Of a DNA stretch of 64,000 nucleotides, positions 1 through 7,087 are shown piece after piece (positions within the stretch are counted from its first letter, which is position 1; the number at the start of each line of letters is the position of its first letter). The notes beneath the pieces are model-generated. The model searched no databases, was not told where the DNA came from, and saw only the letters and a list, made by a program, of their open reading frames with translations. Source of the DNA: Thermodesulfovibrionales bacterium (GTDB taxonomy: Bacteria; Nitrospirota; Thermodesulfovibrionia; Thermodesulfovibrionales; Dissulfurispiraceae); the NCBI GenBank assembly GCA_020062545.1, contig JAGUWD010000028.1, forward strand, positions 16,559-80,558, given 5' to 3'. The position numbers and the translations under genes were made by a program.

Positions 1-2
1 CT

Positions 3-386
3 CACGGTATCTACCTTATTTATTAACAGGAATACCGGCTTCCCCATATCCTTCAAAATATCGATTATAAATTTATCTCCGCTGCCAGGCTCTTCAGGCT
101 CGACCATAAAGAGGATGACATCCACTTCCTTCACAGATTCCTTAGCCTGTTTGACCATAAGCTCTCCGAGCTTATGCTTCGGCTTATGAATGCCTGGCGT
201 GTCTATGAATACTATCTGGGCATCAGGCAATGTCTTTACGCCGATTATTCTGTTTCTCGTGGTCTGGGGCTTGGGCGAGACAATGGCAACCTTTTCGCCC
301 AAAATAGTGTTGAGCAAGGTAGACTTGCCCACATTAGGCCTTCCTGTTAAAGAAACATAACCGCTTTTAAATTTTTCTGATTGCAT
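3..386 (-). CDS. era: GTPase Era, N-terminal part (runs off the window)
   Basis: Ribosome-associated GTPase needed for 16S rRNA processing and 30S assembly. Only the first 128 residues lie in the window; the gene continues beyond base 1. The G domain is clear: P-loop GRPNVGKS (residues 15-22), G3 DTPG (62-65), G4 NKVD (123-126) and the Era-type QTTRNRI stretch after the P-loop. The ATG at 386-384 fits the usual Era start. It is the last visible gene of a minus-strand run and follows a small accessory module after a short gap. The KH domain is not visible, so only the family call is certain. Confidence 0.95.
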   Translation of the reverse strand, partial: MQSEKFKSGYVSLTGRPNVGKSTLLNTILGEKVAIVSPKPQTTRNRIIGVKTLPDAQIVFIDTPGIHKPKHKLGELMVKQAKESVKEVDVILFMVEPEEPGSGDKFIIDILKDMGKPVFLLINKVDTV

Positions 387-410
387 GATTTAATATCTTA
401 CCTGTTTTCC

Positions 411-602
411 TTAATATGTTTCTTCATCAATTAGTTGATTCTTCCCCTCCACAATCGCAATCTTTTCTGGTGTGAGGCCATAAAGTTTATATACCATTTC
501 ATCAATCTGCCGCTCAAGGGCAGAGGTGTCAGCCTGCGGGTCTTTCTTTTTGGCGGCGAGGATTTGGTCAACAAGAGTGATGAAGGGCTGCTGGGCTTTC
601 AA
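411..602 (-). CDS. Short orphan module resembling the C-terminal tail of type IIG restriction-methylases (copy 1)
   Basis: A 63-residue protein carrying a LVDQIL...DTSALE.QIDEMVY.LYGLT.EKIAIVEG pattern. From family knowledge this pattern ends Eco57I/TaqI-like type IIG restriction-modification proteins, but here no methylase domain is attached. Its start overlaps the stop of the DUF2283 gene by four bases, so the two are probably translationally coupled. After the conserved IVEG it has a private tail, KNQLIDEETY. Related copies lie at 1107-1271 and 4444-4677, and a remnant at about 1945. Function unknown; it may be a recombination scar or a coupling leader. Confidence 0.6.
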   Translation of the reverse strand: MKAQQPFITLVDQILAAKKKDPQADTSALERQIDEMVYKLYGLTPEKIAIVEGKNQLIDEETY

Positions 603-811
603 GCCACTACTAATTCCACTGGAAGCGGTTTGTTTATGCCAACAGTCTTGCTGACATAGAGTTTTTCAATGCCAATGGTCTTTCCATTTTTATCTTTTTT
701 AAGAATAATACCCTCCCCTGCTTCTTCACATGTTACCTCATCCTCTGGATTGCCGAACCAAATATCCATTGTATCCGACTCATTGTTGTAATAAACCTTT
801 ACTTTGTCCAT
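599..811 (-). CDS. DUF2283 domain protein, probable antitoxin-like partner
   Basis: A 70-residue protein with the DUF2283 pattern: YYNNESDTMDIWFG near the start, then EEAGEGIILKKDKNGKTIGIEKL. DUF2283 proteins are small, of uncertain function, and often lie beside small toxin-like genes. Its start overlaps the end of the upstream DUF4258-like gene by 13 bases and its stop overlaps module copy 1 by four, giving a tightly coupled operon. A toxin-antitoxin role with its neighbour is inferred from arrangement only. Confidence 0.65.
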   Translation of the reverse strand: MDKVKVYYNNESDTMDIWFGNPEDEVTCEEAGEGIILKKDKNGKTIGIEKLYVSKTVGINKPLPVELVVA

Positions 812-1110
812 ACAATCTCTCCCTCTTTTATCTTATCAACAGGATATGCAGTTATTAAAAAACCTTCCTTTCCTGTATGTTTTACAACCACACAATATAG
901 TCTATCAAATCGTTTGTAATAAAGAAAGACATCTTTATCCACTTTGCTTTGTCTTATCTCATCAGGCATTTGCAAAACAGATTTTACAATATCTTCCTTA
1001 TTTCTCATTACCGGATGTTTGATGGTAGCAAGGTATTCCCAATACTGAGCAGTAGTTCTGACTTCAATGCTTAAAGGTGTTTTTATGGAAAAGTATATTT
1101 CAGATTTCAT
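799..1110 (-). CDS. DUF4258/PBECR-like small protein, putative toxin
   Basis: A 103-residue protein with the pattern KHPVMRNKEDIVKSVLQ, PDEIRQSK, YCVVVKH and FLITAYPVDKIKEGE. I associate this with DUF4258/PBECR-type predicted nucleases that sit beside DUF2283 proteins. Its start overlaps the stop of module copy 2 (ATGA) and its end overlaps the DUF2283 gene by 13 bases, which supports a coupled pair. Nuclease activity is a family-level inference; catalytic residues cannot be assigned here. Confidence 0.5.
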   Translation of the reverse strand: MKSEIYFSIKTPLSIEVRTTAQYWEYLATIKHPVMRNKEDIVKSVLQMPDEIRQSKVDKDVFLYYKRFDRLYCVVVKHTGKEGFLITAYPVDKIKEGEIVWTK

Positions 1111-1271
1111 CTTTCTCCCTCCACAATCGCAATTTCCTCCGGCGTGAGGCCATAGAGGGCATAGACCATTTCGTCGATCTGTTTTTCGAGAGCGGATGTG
1201 TCGGCGTTGGGGTCTTGTTTTTTGGCAGTAAGGATTTGGTCAACGAGGGTGATAAAGGGCTGTTGGTTCAT
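1107..1271 (-). CDS. Short type IIG-tail module (copy 2)
   Basis: A 54-residue ORF, MNQQPFITLVDQIL... to ...AIVEGER, the cleanest copy of the module seen at 411-602 and 4444-4677. It begins six bases after the hepT stop and overlaps the DUF4258-like start by an ATGA. The codons for IVEG read GTGGAGGGA, which places a Shine-Dalgarno-like GGAGG just before the next start. Bases 1192-1248 are identical to 4529-4585. Protein function unknown. Confidence 0.55.
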   Translation of the reverse strand: MNQQPFITLVDQILTAKKQDPNADTSALEKQIDEMVYALYGLTPEEIAIVEGER

Positions 1272-1277
1272 GTTTTA

Positions 1278-1624
1278 TTATTTTTTGGTTAAATCTTTTA
1301 GGATTTTTTCAATTACAGGCTTTATCTCCGGCAGTTTTTCTTTTATAACACTCCAGACAATCTCATAATCAATCCCAAAATAGAAATGAGCAATTTTATC
1401 CCGTATCCTTGCCATATATTTCCATGGAACTTCCTTATATTTATTCCTTATAGATTCGGGAATATTTTTTGTAGCCTCTCCAATGATATGAATCTGCCAA
1501 ATAACAGCCTTCTGTGTTTTTTTGTCTTTAAGAAATTCCTATAATCTATATCTCCTACAAAAATATCTATATCCTTTATCGCATCAACAATATCTTTGAT
1601 GAACAATTTGTAATCTCTGCTCAT
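1278..1624 (-). pseudogene. HepT-like HEPN RNase, frameshifted
   Basis: Reading from the ATG at 1624 (overlapping the mntA stop), the first ~33 residues (MSRDYKLFIKDIVDAI...) match a HEPN/DUF86 toxin, then the frame is lost. Inserting one T in the TTT run near 1528-1531 (plus strand) restores a full-length protein through QKAVIWQIHIIGEATKNIPE to the HEPN catalytic RDKIAHFY (R-x4-H-x-Y) and a TAA at 1280-1278. HepT toxins are RNases neutralised by MntA, which AMPylates them. The deletion is either genuine inactivation or a homopolymer sequencing error; nothing else in the gene looks decayed. Confidence 0.75.
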
Positions 1625-1914
1625 ATATAAACCACTTCTTTTGTGATGACCTTTTCAAGTTCAGGTCTTATAGCCCCTTTTCTAACTAAGTCAACCTTCC
1701 TTCTTAAAATTCTTCTAAGATAATCCTCCAGATCAATGAGCAGAAAAACATCAGGGAGTTCAACAAATTCAACCAATATATCAATATCGCTCCTCTTTCT
1801 CTGTTCTCCACGAACAAAAGAGCCGAATATCCCTAATTCGCTGACGTTATATTTCTCCTGAACTTTTGTCTTATGTTTCTTTAAGATTTGTTCAACCTCT
1901 CTAAGTGTTTTCAT
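1621..1914 (-). CDS. mntA: MntA-type minimal nucleotidyltransferase antitoxin
   Basis: A 97-residue nucleotidyltransferase with the hallmark GSFVRGEQRKRSDIDILVEF at residues 31-50; Asp43 and Asp45 are the metal ligands. Family knowledge: MntA AMPylates the tyrosine next to the HEPN catalytic histidine of HepT and silences the toxin. Its stop overlaps the hepT start (ATGA), the usual arrangement. If hepT really is frameshifted, this antitoxin is an orphan. AGGAG lies just upstream of the ATG. Confidence 0.85.
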   Translation of the reverse strand: MKTLREVEQILKKHKTKVQEKYNVSELGIFGSFVRGEQRKRSDIDILVEFVELPDVFLLIDLEDYLRRILRRKVDLVRKGAIRPELEKVITKEVVYI

Positions 1915-1944
1915 GGGCCATTCTCCTTAAGTCTATTTTATACT

Positions 1945-1965
1945 TTACCCCTCCACAATCTCAAT
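1945..1965 (-). pseudogene. Remnant of the type IIG-tail module (copy 3)
   Basis: Only the last six codons, reading IEIVEG followed by TAA, remain intact just upstream of mntA. The bases before them resemble the module in a broken frame. The position matches the other copies: directly before an accessory gene. Confidence 0.5.
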
Positions 1966-2185
1966 CTATGAGACCAAGAAAAATTTCATCAGGTATTTCC
2001 CTCTCCCTCGCCTCTATAATAATCGCTTAGCTCCGCCTTTCCGCCGCTTGTGCGAAGCATCTTGCAAAGCGGAATGCGTGATTTCCAAATATCAATTTCG
2101 GTGTCCCCGCTGGCGCGGGTGTTCTGTTAATAAAGAGCAGCGTCGCAGTTATGTTATGTCCTCCATAAATTGAGTAGCGAGGGAA
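1966..2185. other. Intergenic stretch in the accessory island, no gene found
   Basis: Between the module remnant and the end of the RloC-like gene. It contains short G+C-rich inverted bits (for example CCCCGCTGGCGCGGG near 2104) but no ORF, T-run terminator or clear promoter. Confidence 0.4.
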
Positions 2186-4441
2186 TCAATTTGTTGTAAT
2201 ACTTTCTACCAAAAAATCATAGTGTTTCTTATCCTCATGTTCCACCAACTCAAGTAAATCATTCAATATATCCGAAGTTTCTCCTAAAATTGTCAGGTCA
2301 AAATCCTGCACGCCACTTTCGTACCTTGGATGTGAGTGGGTCTCAACAAATCTATGAATACGCGCTTTTTTCTTCGAGTCAAAATCTATCTTGCCGAGTC
2401 TATAAAATAAAGCTGGTTCTGTTCTTTTATTCCCAAGCGTCGGAACCCTAAAAGCCAAGAAGCCTTCCAAAAATTTCCGCGCAATATTTGGAAGCGGATA
2501 CATTTCTTCAAGGTGTTTCTCTTGCTTCTTGGTAAATTTGTATAAAACACTGAACAAGAAGTGATACTCTGATTCGTAATCAATAAGCAGTTTATCAATT
2601 TTGATTATGGCTGATTTTCTGGTTGAGTTTTCTTCTCTACATATCACCATAAAATACTCGTGGTCATTCCTCCAGTAAGAAAACCAGTTTTTAACCTGTC
2701 TAAAGAAATCAAAATGGTGAGTAAGTATAAATATCTGGCCAGCGCCCTTGATTGATTCTTTAATAAATCCGAATGCTTGGAAAATTGAGATTGAATCAAG
2801 ACTGGATACAGGATCGTCAATAACGATGACACCGTTTTTTAGATCAAATCCTTCCTCTTTTATTTTTGTTAGAAAGTACACGATAGCCAGTGCTGTTTTT
2901 TCTCCTTCGCTCAGATCTTTTGCGATTCCTCCATTACGGCTAATTTGATAACCTTCTTTTTCGTCGGTGGCGGTAAGTTGAATATCGCTTCTTCCTAAAA
3001 ATTGCTCAAGGTCTCTGCTGACCTGTTGAGCGGGTATATGGTGGCTTATGATTTTATCTTTGAGCACGCGGATTTCTTGTTCTCTTTCAGTAATTGTTTT
3101 TACCAAACTCAAATGGTCGTTTTCAATCGTTTTAATTTCTCCAAGCAGTTCGTTGTATGTATCAATAAACTCCGCAATATAATGCATTTCCAGTGCACGC
3201 TTATTTTCATCAATCTGACTCTCAAAGTTCTCAGATTTCTTATTATGACGGGCAATAATTTGATTAATTTCCTGTATAGGTTTCCCATCAATTAGAGCAA
3301 ACTCCTCCAAATTAAGTTGTGAAAAGGGATTTTGCTCCTTCCGTTCAAGAACAGAAATAACAGAATCCAATCTTTTATTAAAAGTCTCTATCAAGTCGTC
3401 CGCTTCTTTTTTCTTGTTCAGATACTCGCTTGCCATGTCTTCATATAAGTTAGAAGCATCAGGGAAATTAATCGCAACTTTTCTTGTGCTACATTTTTCC
3501 TTTAGCCGCCTCACACTTTCAATAAGATTTTGATAATCTTGATTGAAATGTTTTTCCAAGTCCGAAAGGCGATTTTGTGGAATAGTTTGGTTACAAAAAG
3601 CGCAAATTACCAATTCTCGCTCCTTGTGAATTGCAAGTCCGCGTTCAACCCATTTACCCAGTATTTCATCTGATTTCAGCACTTCAATGATCTGTGATGT
3701 AGTTGTTTTCTGTAAAAGCTCTTTCGCTTCCATCAAAATGCCGGATATATCAAAATTTGGCATAGATAATGGGTTGATAGCCGGCTTAGTTGTTTGTTGG
3801 ATAGCCTTTTGAATATCTGCAAGACGACCTTCATCTAACTTGAAATTGTCGGGAGTTTTAAGCTCCTCAGACTTATTACCGATTGTTCTTTCAAGATTGG
3901 GGCGTTCATAATTTCTGTACTTATCCAATCTTGCTGTCGTAAGCGAATTTTTAATATCTCGGGCTTTTTCCGAAAGAAGCTTGTCCTTGCTTGTTTTTAA
4001 TTTTTCAAGTAATGCTTTTTTTGAATCTCTGTCCTTCTTTAGACCCAGTAACTCGCCCTCTATTTTTGTTATTTTTTCCTTGTCCTCTTTGCTTTCTTTT
4101 CCAAGAAAGAAAATCGGCTTGGGGCCGCCAGTGCAAAAAACGCTATCCTCAATAAAATCTTTATTAAAAACTCGGATGTTTGGAAAAACGGTCAAGTCGT
4201 TTTGGTCAATTGAATTTCCGTTTTTGAGCTTAAACTCAAATTCAGGAAATCTTTGAGGTTGTGTGTAATAGTTTTCGCCTAACTCAAAGGAGCGCAATAC
4301 ACGAGAAAATGATGTTTTGCCTGAACCATTCCATCCGTAGATAAGGTTGTATCTCTTAAACTCCGGCAGGTCTGCACTGGGTCTAAAATCTACAAACAAT
4401 GAGCAATCTTTAATTTTTGTTATGCATGAGATCATGTTCAT
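2186..4441 (-). CDS. RloC-like AAA ATPase with zinc-hook coiled coil, probable anticodon nuclease
   Basis: A 751-residue protein. Walker A GWNGSGKTS is near residues 36-44. Long coiled coils follow, interrupted by a zinc-hook-like CAFC in LVICAFCNQTIP, then an ABC signature LSEGEKTALA and Walker B VIVIDDPVSSLDS. The C-terminal region has NIARKFLEGF, giving R-x3-E, and His residues (THSH) 43 and 45 residues further on. This resembles the Arg-Glu-His set of PrrC/RloC anticodon nucleases. RloC cleaves tRNA on DNA damage or phage infection. The ATG at 4441 is preferred over a GTG at 4456 because GGAGG, from the end of module copy 4, lies about eight bases upstream. RloC activity itself is inferred. 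Confidence 0.75.
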   Translation of the reverse strand: MNMISCITKIKDCSLFVDFRPSADLPEFKRYNLIYGWNGSGKTSFSRVLRSFELGENYYTQPQRFPEFEFKLKNGNSIDQNDLTVFPNIRVFNKDFIEDSVFCTGGPKPIFFLGKESKEDKEKITKIEGELLGLKKDRDSKKALLEKLKTSKDKLLSEKARDIKNSLTTARLDKYRNYERPNLERTIGNKSEELKTPDNFKLDEGRLADIQKAIQQTTKPAINPLSMPNFDISGILMEAKELLQKTTTSQIIEVLKSDEILGKWVERGLAIHKERELVICAFCNQTIPQNRLSDLEKHFNQDYQNLIESVRRLKEKCSTRKVAINFPDASNLYEDMASEYLNKKKEADDLIETFNKRLDSVISVLERKEQNPFSQLNLEEFALIDGKPIQEINQIIARHNKKSENFESQIDENKRALEMHYIAEFIDTYNELLGEIKTIENDHLSLVKTITEREQEIRVLKDKIISHHIPAQQVSRDLEQFLGRSDIQLTATDEKEGYQISRNGGIAKDLSEGEKTALAIVYFLTKIKEEGFDLKNGVIVIDDPVSSLDSISIFQAFGFIKESIKGAGQIFILTHHFDFFRQVKNWFSYWRNDHEYFMVICREENSTRKSAIIKIDKLLIDYESEYHFLFSVLYKFTKKQEKHLEEMYPLPNIARKFLEGFLAFRVPTLGNKRTEPALFYRLGKIDFDSKKKARIHRFVETHSHPRYESGVQDFDLTILGETSDILNDLLELVEHEDKKHYDFLVESITTN

Positions 4442-4443
4442 GG

Positions 4444-4677
4444 TTATTTCCTCCACTCCACAATCTCAATCTCCTCCTCCGTCAATCCATATAGTTTATA
4501 TATCATCTTATCAATCTGCCACTCACGGGCGGATGTGTCGGCGTTGGGGTCTTGTTTTTTGGCAGTAAGGATTTGGTCAACGAGGTAAGATATTTTCTTT
4601 TCGTCTTGCAGTGCCGATTTTAAGACAGGCAAGCCTGAGATTTCGTTGGTTATAAAGGTGAGGTCAATGTTTTTCAT
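4444..4677 (-). CDS. Type IIG-tail module with N-terminal extension (copy 4)
   Basis: A 77-residue ORF: an N-terminal part (MKNIDLTFITNEISGLPVLK...) absent from the other copies, then LVDQILTAKKQDPNADTSARE and LYGLTEEEIEIVEWRK. The tail is the same module as at 411-602 and 1107-1271, and 57 bases are identical to copy 2. It starts 18 bases after the aspC stop and ends two bases before the rloC-like ATG, supplying that gene's ribosome binding site. It may be the surviving 3' end of a lost restriction-methylase gene. Confidence 0.5.
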   Translation of the reverse strand: MKNIDLTFITNEISGLPVLKSALQDEKKISYLVDQILTAKKQDPNADTSAREWQIDKMIYKLYGLTEEEIEIVEWRK

Positions 4678-4695
4678 GTGAGTCCTGTCTCACTG

Positions 4696-5886
4696 CTATG
4701 CAAGTCTTGACAGCGCCTCTCTTATCCTTTCCAATCCCTTTTTTATATTCTCCATGGATGTGGCATATGAAATCCTGATATAGTTGTCATCTCCGAACGC
4801 CTCTCCATGCACAAGCGCTACATTTGCATCCTCAAGCAGATACATCGCCATATCGAGGGAAGAGTTTATCTGCCTTGCACCTGTTTTTTTACCATAGAGC
4901 TTTGAAACATTAGGAAATGCGTAGAATGCGCCAGTGGGCTTCAGACATCTCACTCCTTCTATGGAATTAAGCCCATCAACGAGGAACCTTCTCCTCTTGT
5001 CGAATTCTGCATGCATCACTGATATGAAATCATGAGGCCCTGTAAGCGCCGCAACTGCAGCCTTCTGCGCAATGGAAGTAGGATTTGATGTGGACTGACT
5101 CTGGATATTTGTCATTGCCTTTATAATATCCTTCGGCCCTGCTGCATAACCGATCCTCCATCCTGTCATGGCATGGGACTTTGAGAGTCCGTTGACAACT
5201 ATAGTCCTGTCCTTTATCTCCTTACCCAGCGATGCGATGCTGATAAACTCGGTTCCGTCATACACGAGCTTTTCGTATATCTCGTCCGAGATTATATAGA
5301 GATGGCGTTTAAGGGCTATTTCTGCAATAGCCTGAAGGGTCTTCTTATCATAGGTAAGACCCGTAGGATTCGATGGGGAATTGAGTATTATTGCCTTTGT
5401 CTTTTTTGTAATTTTTGATTCAAGAATATCCGGCCTCAACATAAAACTGTCTTCTTCATAGGTCTTTAAAAACACAGGGGTTGCGTCATTCAGCAATACC
5501 TGATCTGGATAAGAGACCCAGTATGGAGAAGGGATTATTACTTCATCTCCAGGCCCATATAAAGCCTGTGCAATATTATAAAGGCTGTGCTTTGCACCGC
5601 AGGATACGAGTATCTCTTCTTTTGTATATTCAAGGTTGTTGTCCTTCTTGAACTTCTGAACGATGGCTTCCTTAAGCTCGTCTATTCCTCCCACAGGGGT
5701 ATATTTTGTAAAGCCGTCTCTTATTGCCTTTATTGCAGCCTCCTTCACATGTTCAGGAGTGTCGAAATCAGGCTCTCCGACGCCAAAATTCACAATGTCC
5801 AATCCCTGTGCCTTCAATGCCTTTGCCTTTGCATCCATGGCAAGGGTCGGTGAAGGCTTAATCTTTTTTACCCTTTCAGCAAGCAT
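4696..5886 (-). CDS. aspC: Class I aspartate aminotransferase
   Basis: A 396-residue PLP enzyme of the thermophile/Gram-positive AspC type (Ib subgroup), interconverting aspartate and 2-oxoglutarate with oxaloacetate and glutamate. Visible hallmarks are NFGVGEPDFDTP near residues 33-44, NPTG (173-176), DEIY (201-204) and the PLP-lysine motif SKSHAMTGWR with Lys236. AAGGAGG lies before the ATG. A TATAAT at 5922-5927 overlaps the stop of the upstream TPR gene and may be a -10 box. The accessory island begins right after its stop. Confidence 0.92.
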   Translation of the reverse strand: MLAERVKKIKPSPTLAMDAKAKALKAQGLDIVNFGVGEPDFDTPEHVKEAAIKAIRDGFTKYTPVGGIDELKEAIVQKFKKDNNLEYTKEEILVSCGAKHSLYNIAQALYGPGDEVIIPSPYWVSYPDQVLLNDATPVFLKTYEEDSFMLRPDILESKITKKTKAIILNSPSNPTGLTYDKKTLQAIAEIALKRHLYIISDEIYEKLVYDGTEFISIASLGKEIKDRTIVVNGLSKSHAMTGWRIGYAAGPKDIIKAMTNIQSQSTSNPTSIAQKAAVAALTGPHDFISVMHAEFDKRRRFLVDGLNSIEGVRCLKPTGAFYAFPNVSKLYGKKTGARQINSSLDMAMYLLEDANVALVHGEAFGDDNYIRISYATSMENIKKGLERIREALSRLA

Positions 5887-5922
5887 GTAAAAATCCTCCT
5901 TGAAAAAATAATAAGTAAAACA

Positions 5923-6495
5923 TTATAGCCCATTTTTAGATTTTAATTCTCTAATCTTATCGAGGGTATCCTTATAGTTTTCATTTGAAGAGTTCAGCTC
6001 CAGAGCCTTCAGCACAAGCATTTCCGCTTCTTTAAGGATTTCATTTACACCTTCATCCATTAGCCCTGAGCCTTTAGCCTTATTGTAATAAAGCCATGCA
6101 AGGTTGTTATAGGCATCAGCAAGGTCCGGCTGTTTTTTTATCGCCTTCCTATAATATTTCTCCGCTTCATCGAGATTGCCTTTCTGCATATATGCATTGC
6201 CAAGATAAAGATAAGCAACGGGAAGTTTCTTCGATGCCTTTTTGAATTCCTCAATGGCATTATCAACTTCTCCCTTTTTCTCATACGCAACGCCAAGGTT
6301 TATATGCTCTTCAGGGGTCAGCGGGTCGTCAAGAACGATTATTCGGGGGAAGGAACAACCAGTAGTCAGTAGCCAGTAGCCAGTAGCCAGTAAAACCAAT
6401 AAATACAGTTTTTTTATCTTTAACCTATTCACTATACACTGTTTACTAACTATTGTCTCTTTATGAGCAATGTCCAATAACTCGTCCTTTTCCAT
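5923..6495 (-). CDS. TPR lipoprotein, companion of a PA2778-like peptidase
   Basis: About four TPR units (INLGVAYEKKGEVDNAIEEF, YLYLGNAYMQKGNLDEA and so on) after a lipoprotein signal ending LTTGC. The longest frame (190 aa) overlaps the peptidase gene upstream by 46 bases; a GTG at 6432 would give a more normal ~26-residue signal peptide, but neither start has a good ribosome binding site. The hydrophobic signal core is encoded by the CTACTGG heptamer repeat. In PA2778-family proteins a C39 domain and TPRs are commonly in one chain; here they are separate. Confidence 0.7.
   Translation of the reverse strand: MEKDELLDIAHKETIVSKQCIVNRLKIKKLYLLVLLATGYWLLTTGCSFPRIIVLDDPLTPEEHINLGVAYEKKGEVDNAIEEFKKASKKLPVAYLYLGNAYMQKGNLDEAEKYYRKAIKKQPDLADAYNNLAWLYYNKAKGSGLMDEGVNEILKEAEMLVLKALELNSSNENYKDTLDKIRELKSKNGL
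6361..6388. repeat. Heptamer tandem repeat (AGTAGYC x4) inside a signal peptide
   Basis: Four copies of AGTAGTC/AGTAGCC, read on the minus strand as TACTGGC and encoding part of the lipoprotein signal peptide (TGYWLL...). Imperfect heptamers of another type lie just beyond, at about 6420-6450. Confidence 0.85.
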
Positions 6496-7076
6496 GCCTT
6501 TAGAAACTTCTCCTTGTCTATAAACATATGCTCTGTCTTGCCAGAATTAACAACAACACCGTCATCATTATAACCGACAACAACCATAAAATGATTGGCC
6601 TGATACACGGAAAAACCATAGTCCACAAGGACAATCAATGGATATTTATTGTTTATCTTTTTTTTCAGGTCATCCCAGCTTCCAATGTACTGCAGGGCAT
6701 AGAGGCCTTTTTTATTAACATATAACAACATATCAATGTTAAGCGTTCCTCTTGCAGATGCGCTGTATATATCCTTTGCCACATCATCAGGCGTAACACC
6801 AATACCCCAGTAATTCAACACACCTGCAAGGGATGCAGGCCCACACTGATAGTCGTCCTGAGGATAGAATGGAACTTTATTAATTAGTATGGGTTTTGAA
6901 TTGAACTGAACATCGACAGTCGAACACGAGCAAAGAAAAAATAATATACCCGGCAAAAGGCAAAAGACTATAGGAAACATAAGGCGATAGGCAAGAGGCA
7001 AGAGGCGATAGGAGGAAGAATTAAAAATATTATCTATTGCCCATCGCCTATAGCCTATTGCCGGTCTTTCGCCCAT
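6450..7076 (-). CDS. PA2778-like C39 family cysteine peptidase, lipoprotein
   Basis: The mature part has the papain-like C39 pattern: PFYPQDDYQCGPASLAGVLNYWG, with the catalytic Cys in QCGP, and NHFMVVVGYNDDGVVVNSG with the catalytic His. A lipobox-like LCSC follows a hydrophobic stretch. The 208-aa frame starts inside heptamer repeats; the ATG at 6980 (MFPIVFCLL...) would give a normal signal peptide and is the likelier start. It is flanked by a PA2779-like gene upstream and a TPR lipoprotein downstream, a recurrent set linked to envelope or exopolymer processing. Substrate unknown. Confidence 0.75.
   Translation of the reverse strand: MGERPAIGYRRWAIDNIFNSSSYRLLPLAYRLMFPIVFCLLPGILFFLCSCSTVDVQFNSKPILINKVPFYPQDDYQCGPASLAGVLNYWGIGVTPDDVAKDIYSASARGTLNIDMLLYVNKKGLYALQYIGSWDDLKKKINNKYPLIVLVDYGFSVYQANHFMVVVGYNDDGVVVNSGKTEHMFIDKEKFLKAWKRTSYWTLLIKRQ
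6982..7063. repeat. Heptamer tandem repeat clusters (AGGCRAK and ATYGCCT)
   Basis: AGGCGAT, AGGCAAG, AGGCAAG, AGGCGAT at 6982-7009; then a second block ATTGCCC, ATCGCCT, ATAGCCT, ATTGCCG at 7036-7063. The two blocks are roughly reverse complements of each other, so they could pair. They occupy the apparent N-terminal extension of the C39 peptidase frame. Confidence 0.85.
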
Positions 7077-7087
7077 AGCCTTAAATC

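Noticed and set aside
1966..2185. Possible gene between mntA and the RloC-like gene
   Set aside because: Only short broken frames; nothing with a start, leader or family resemblance.
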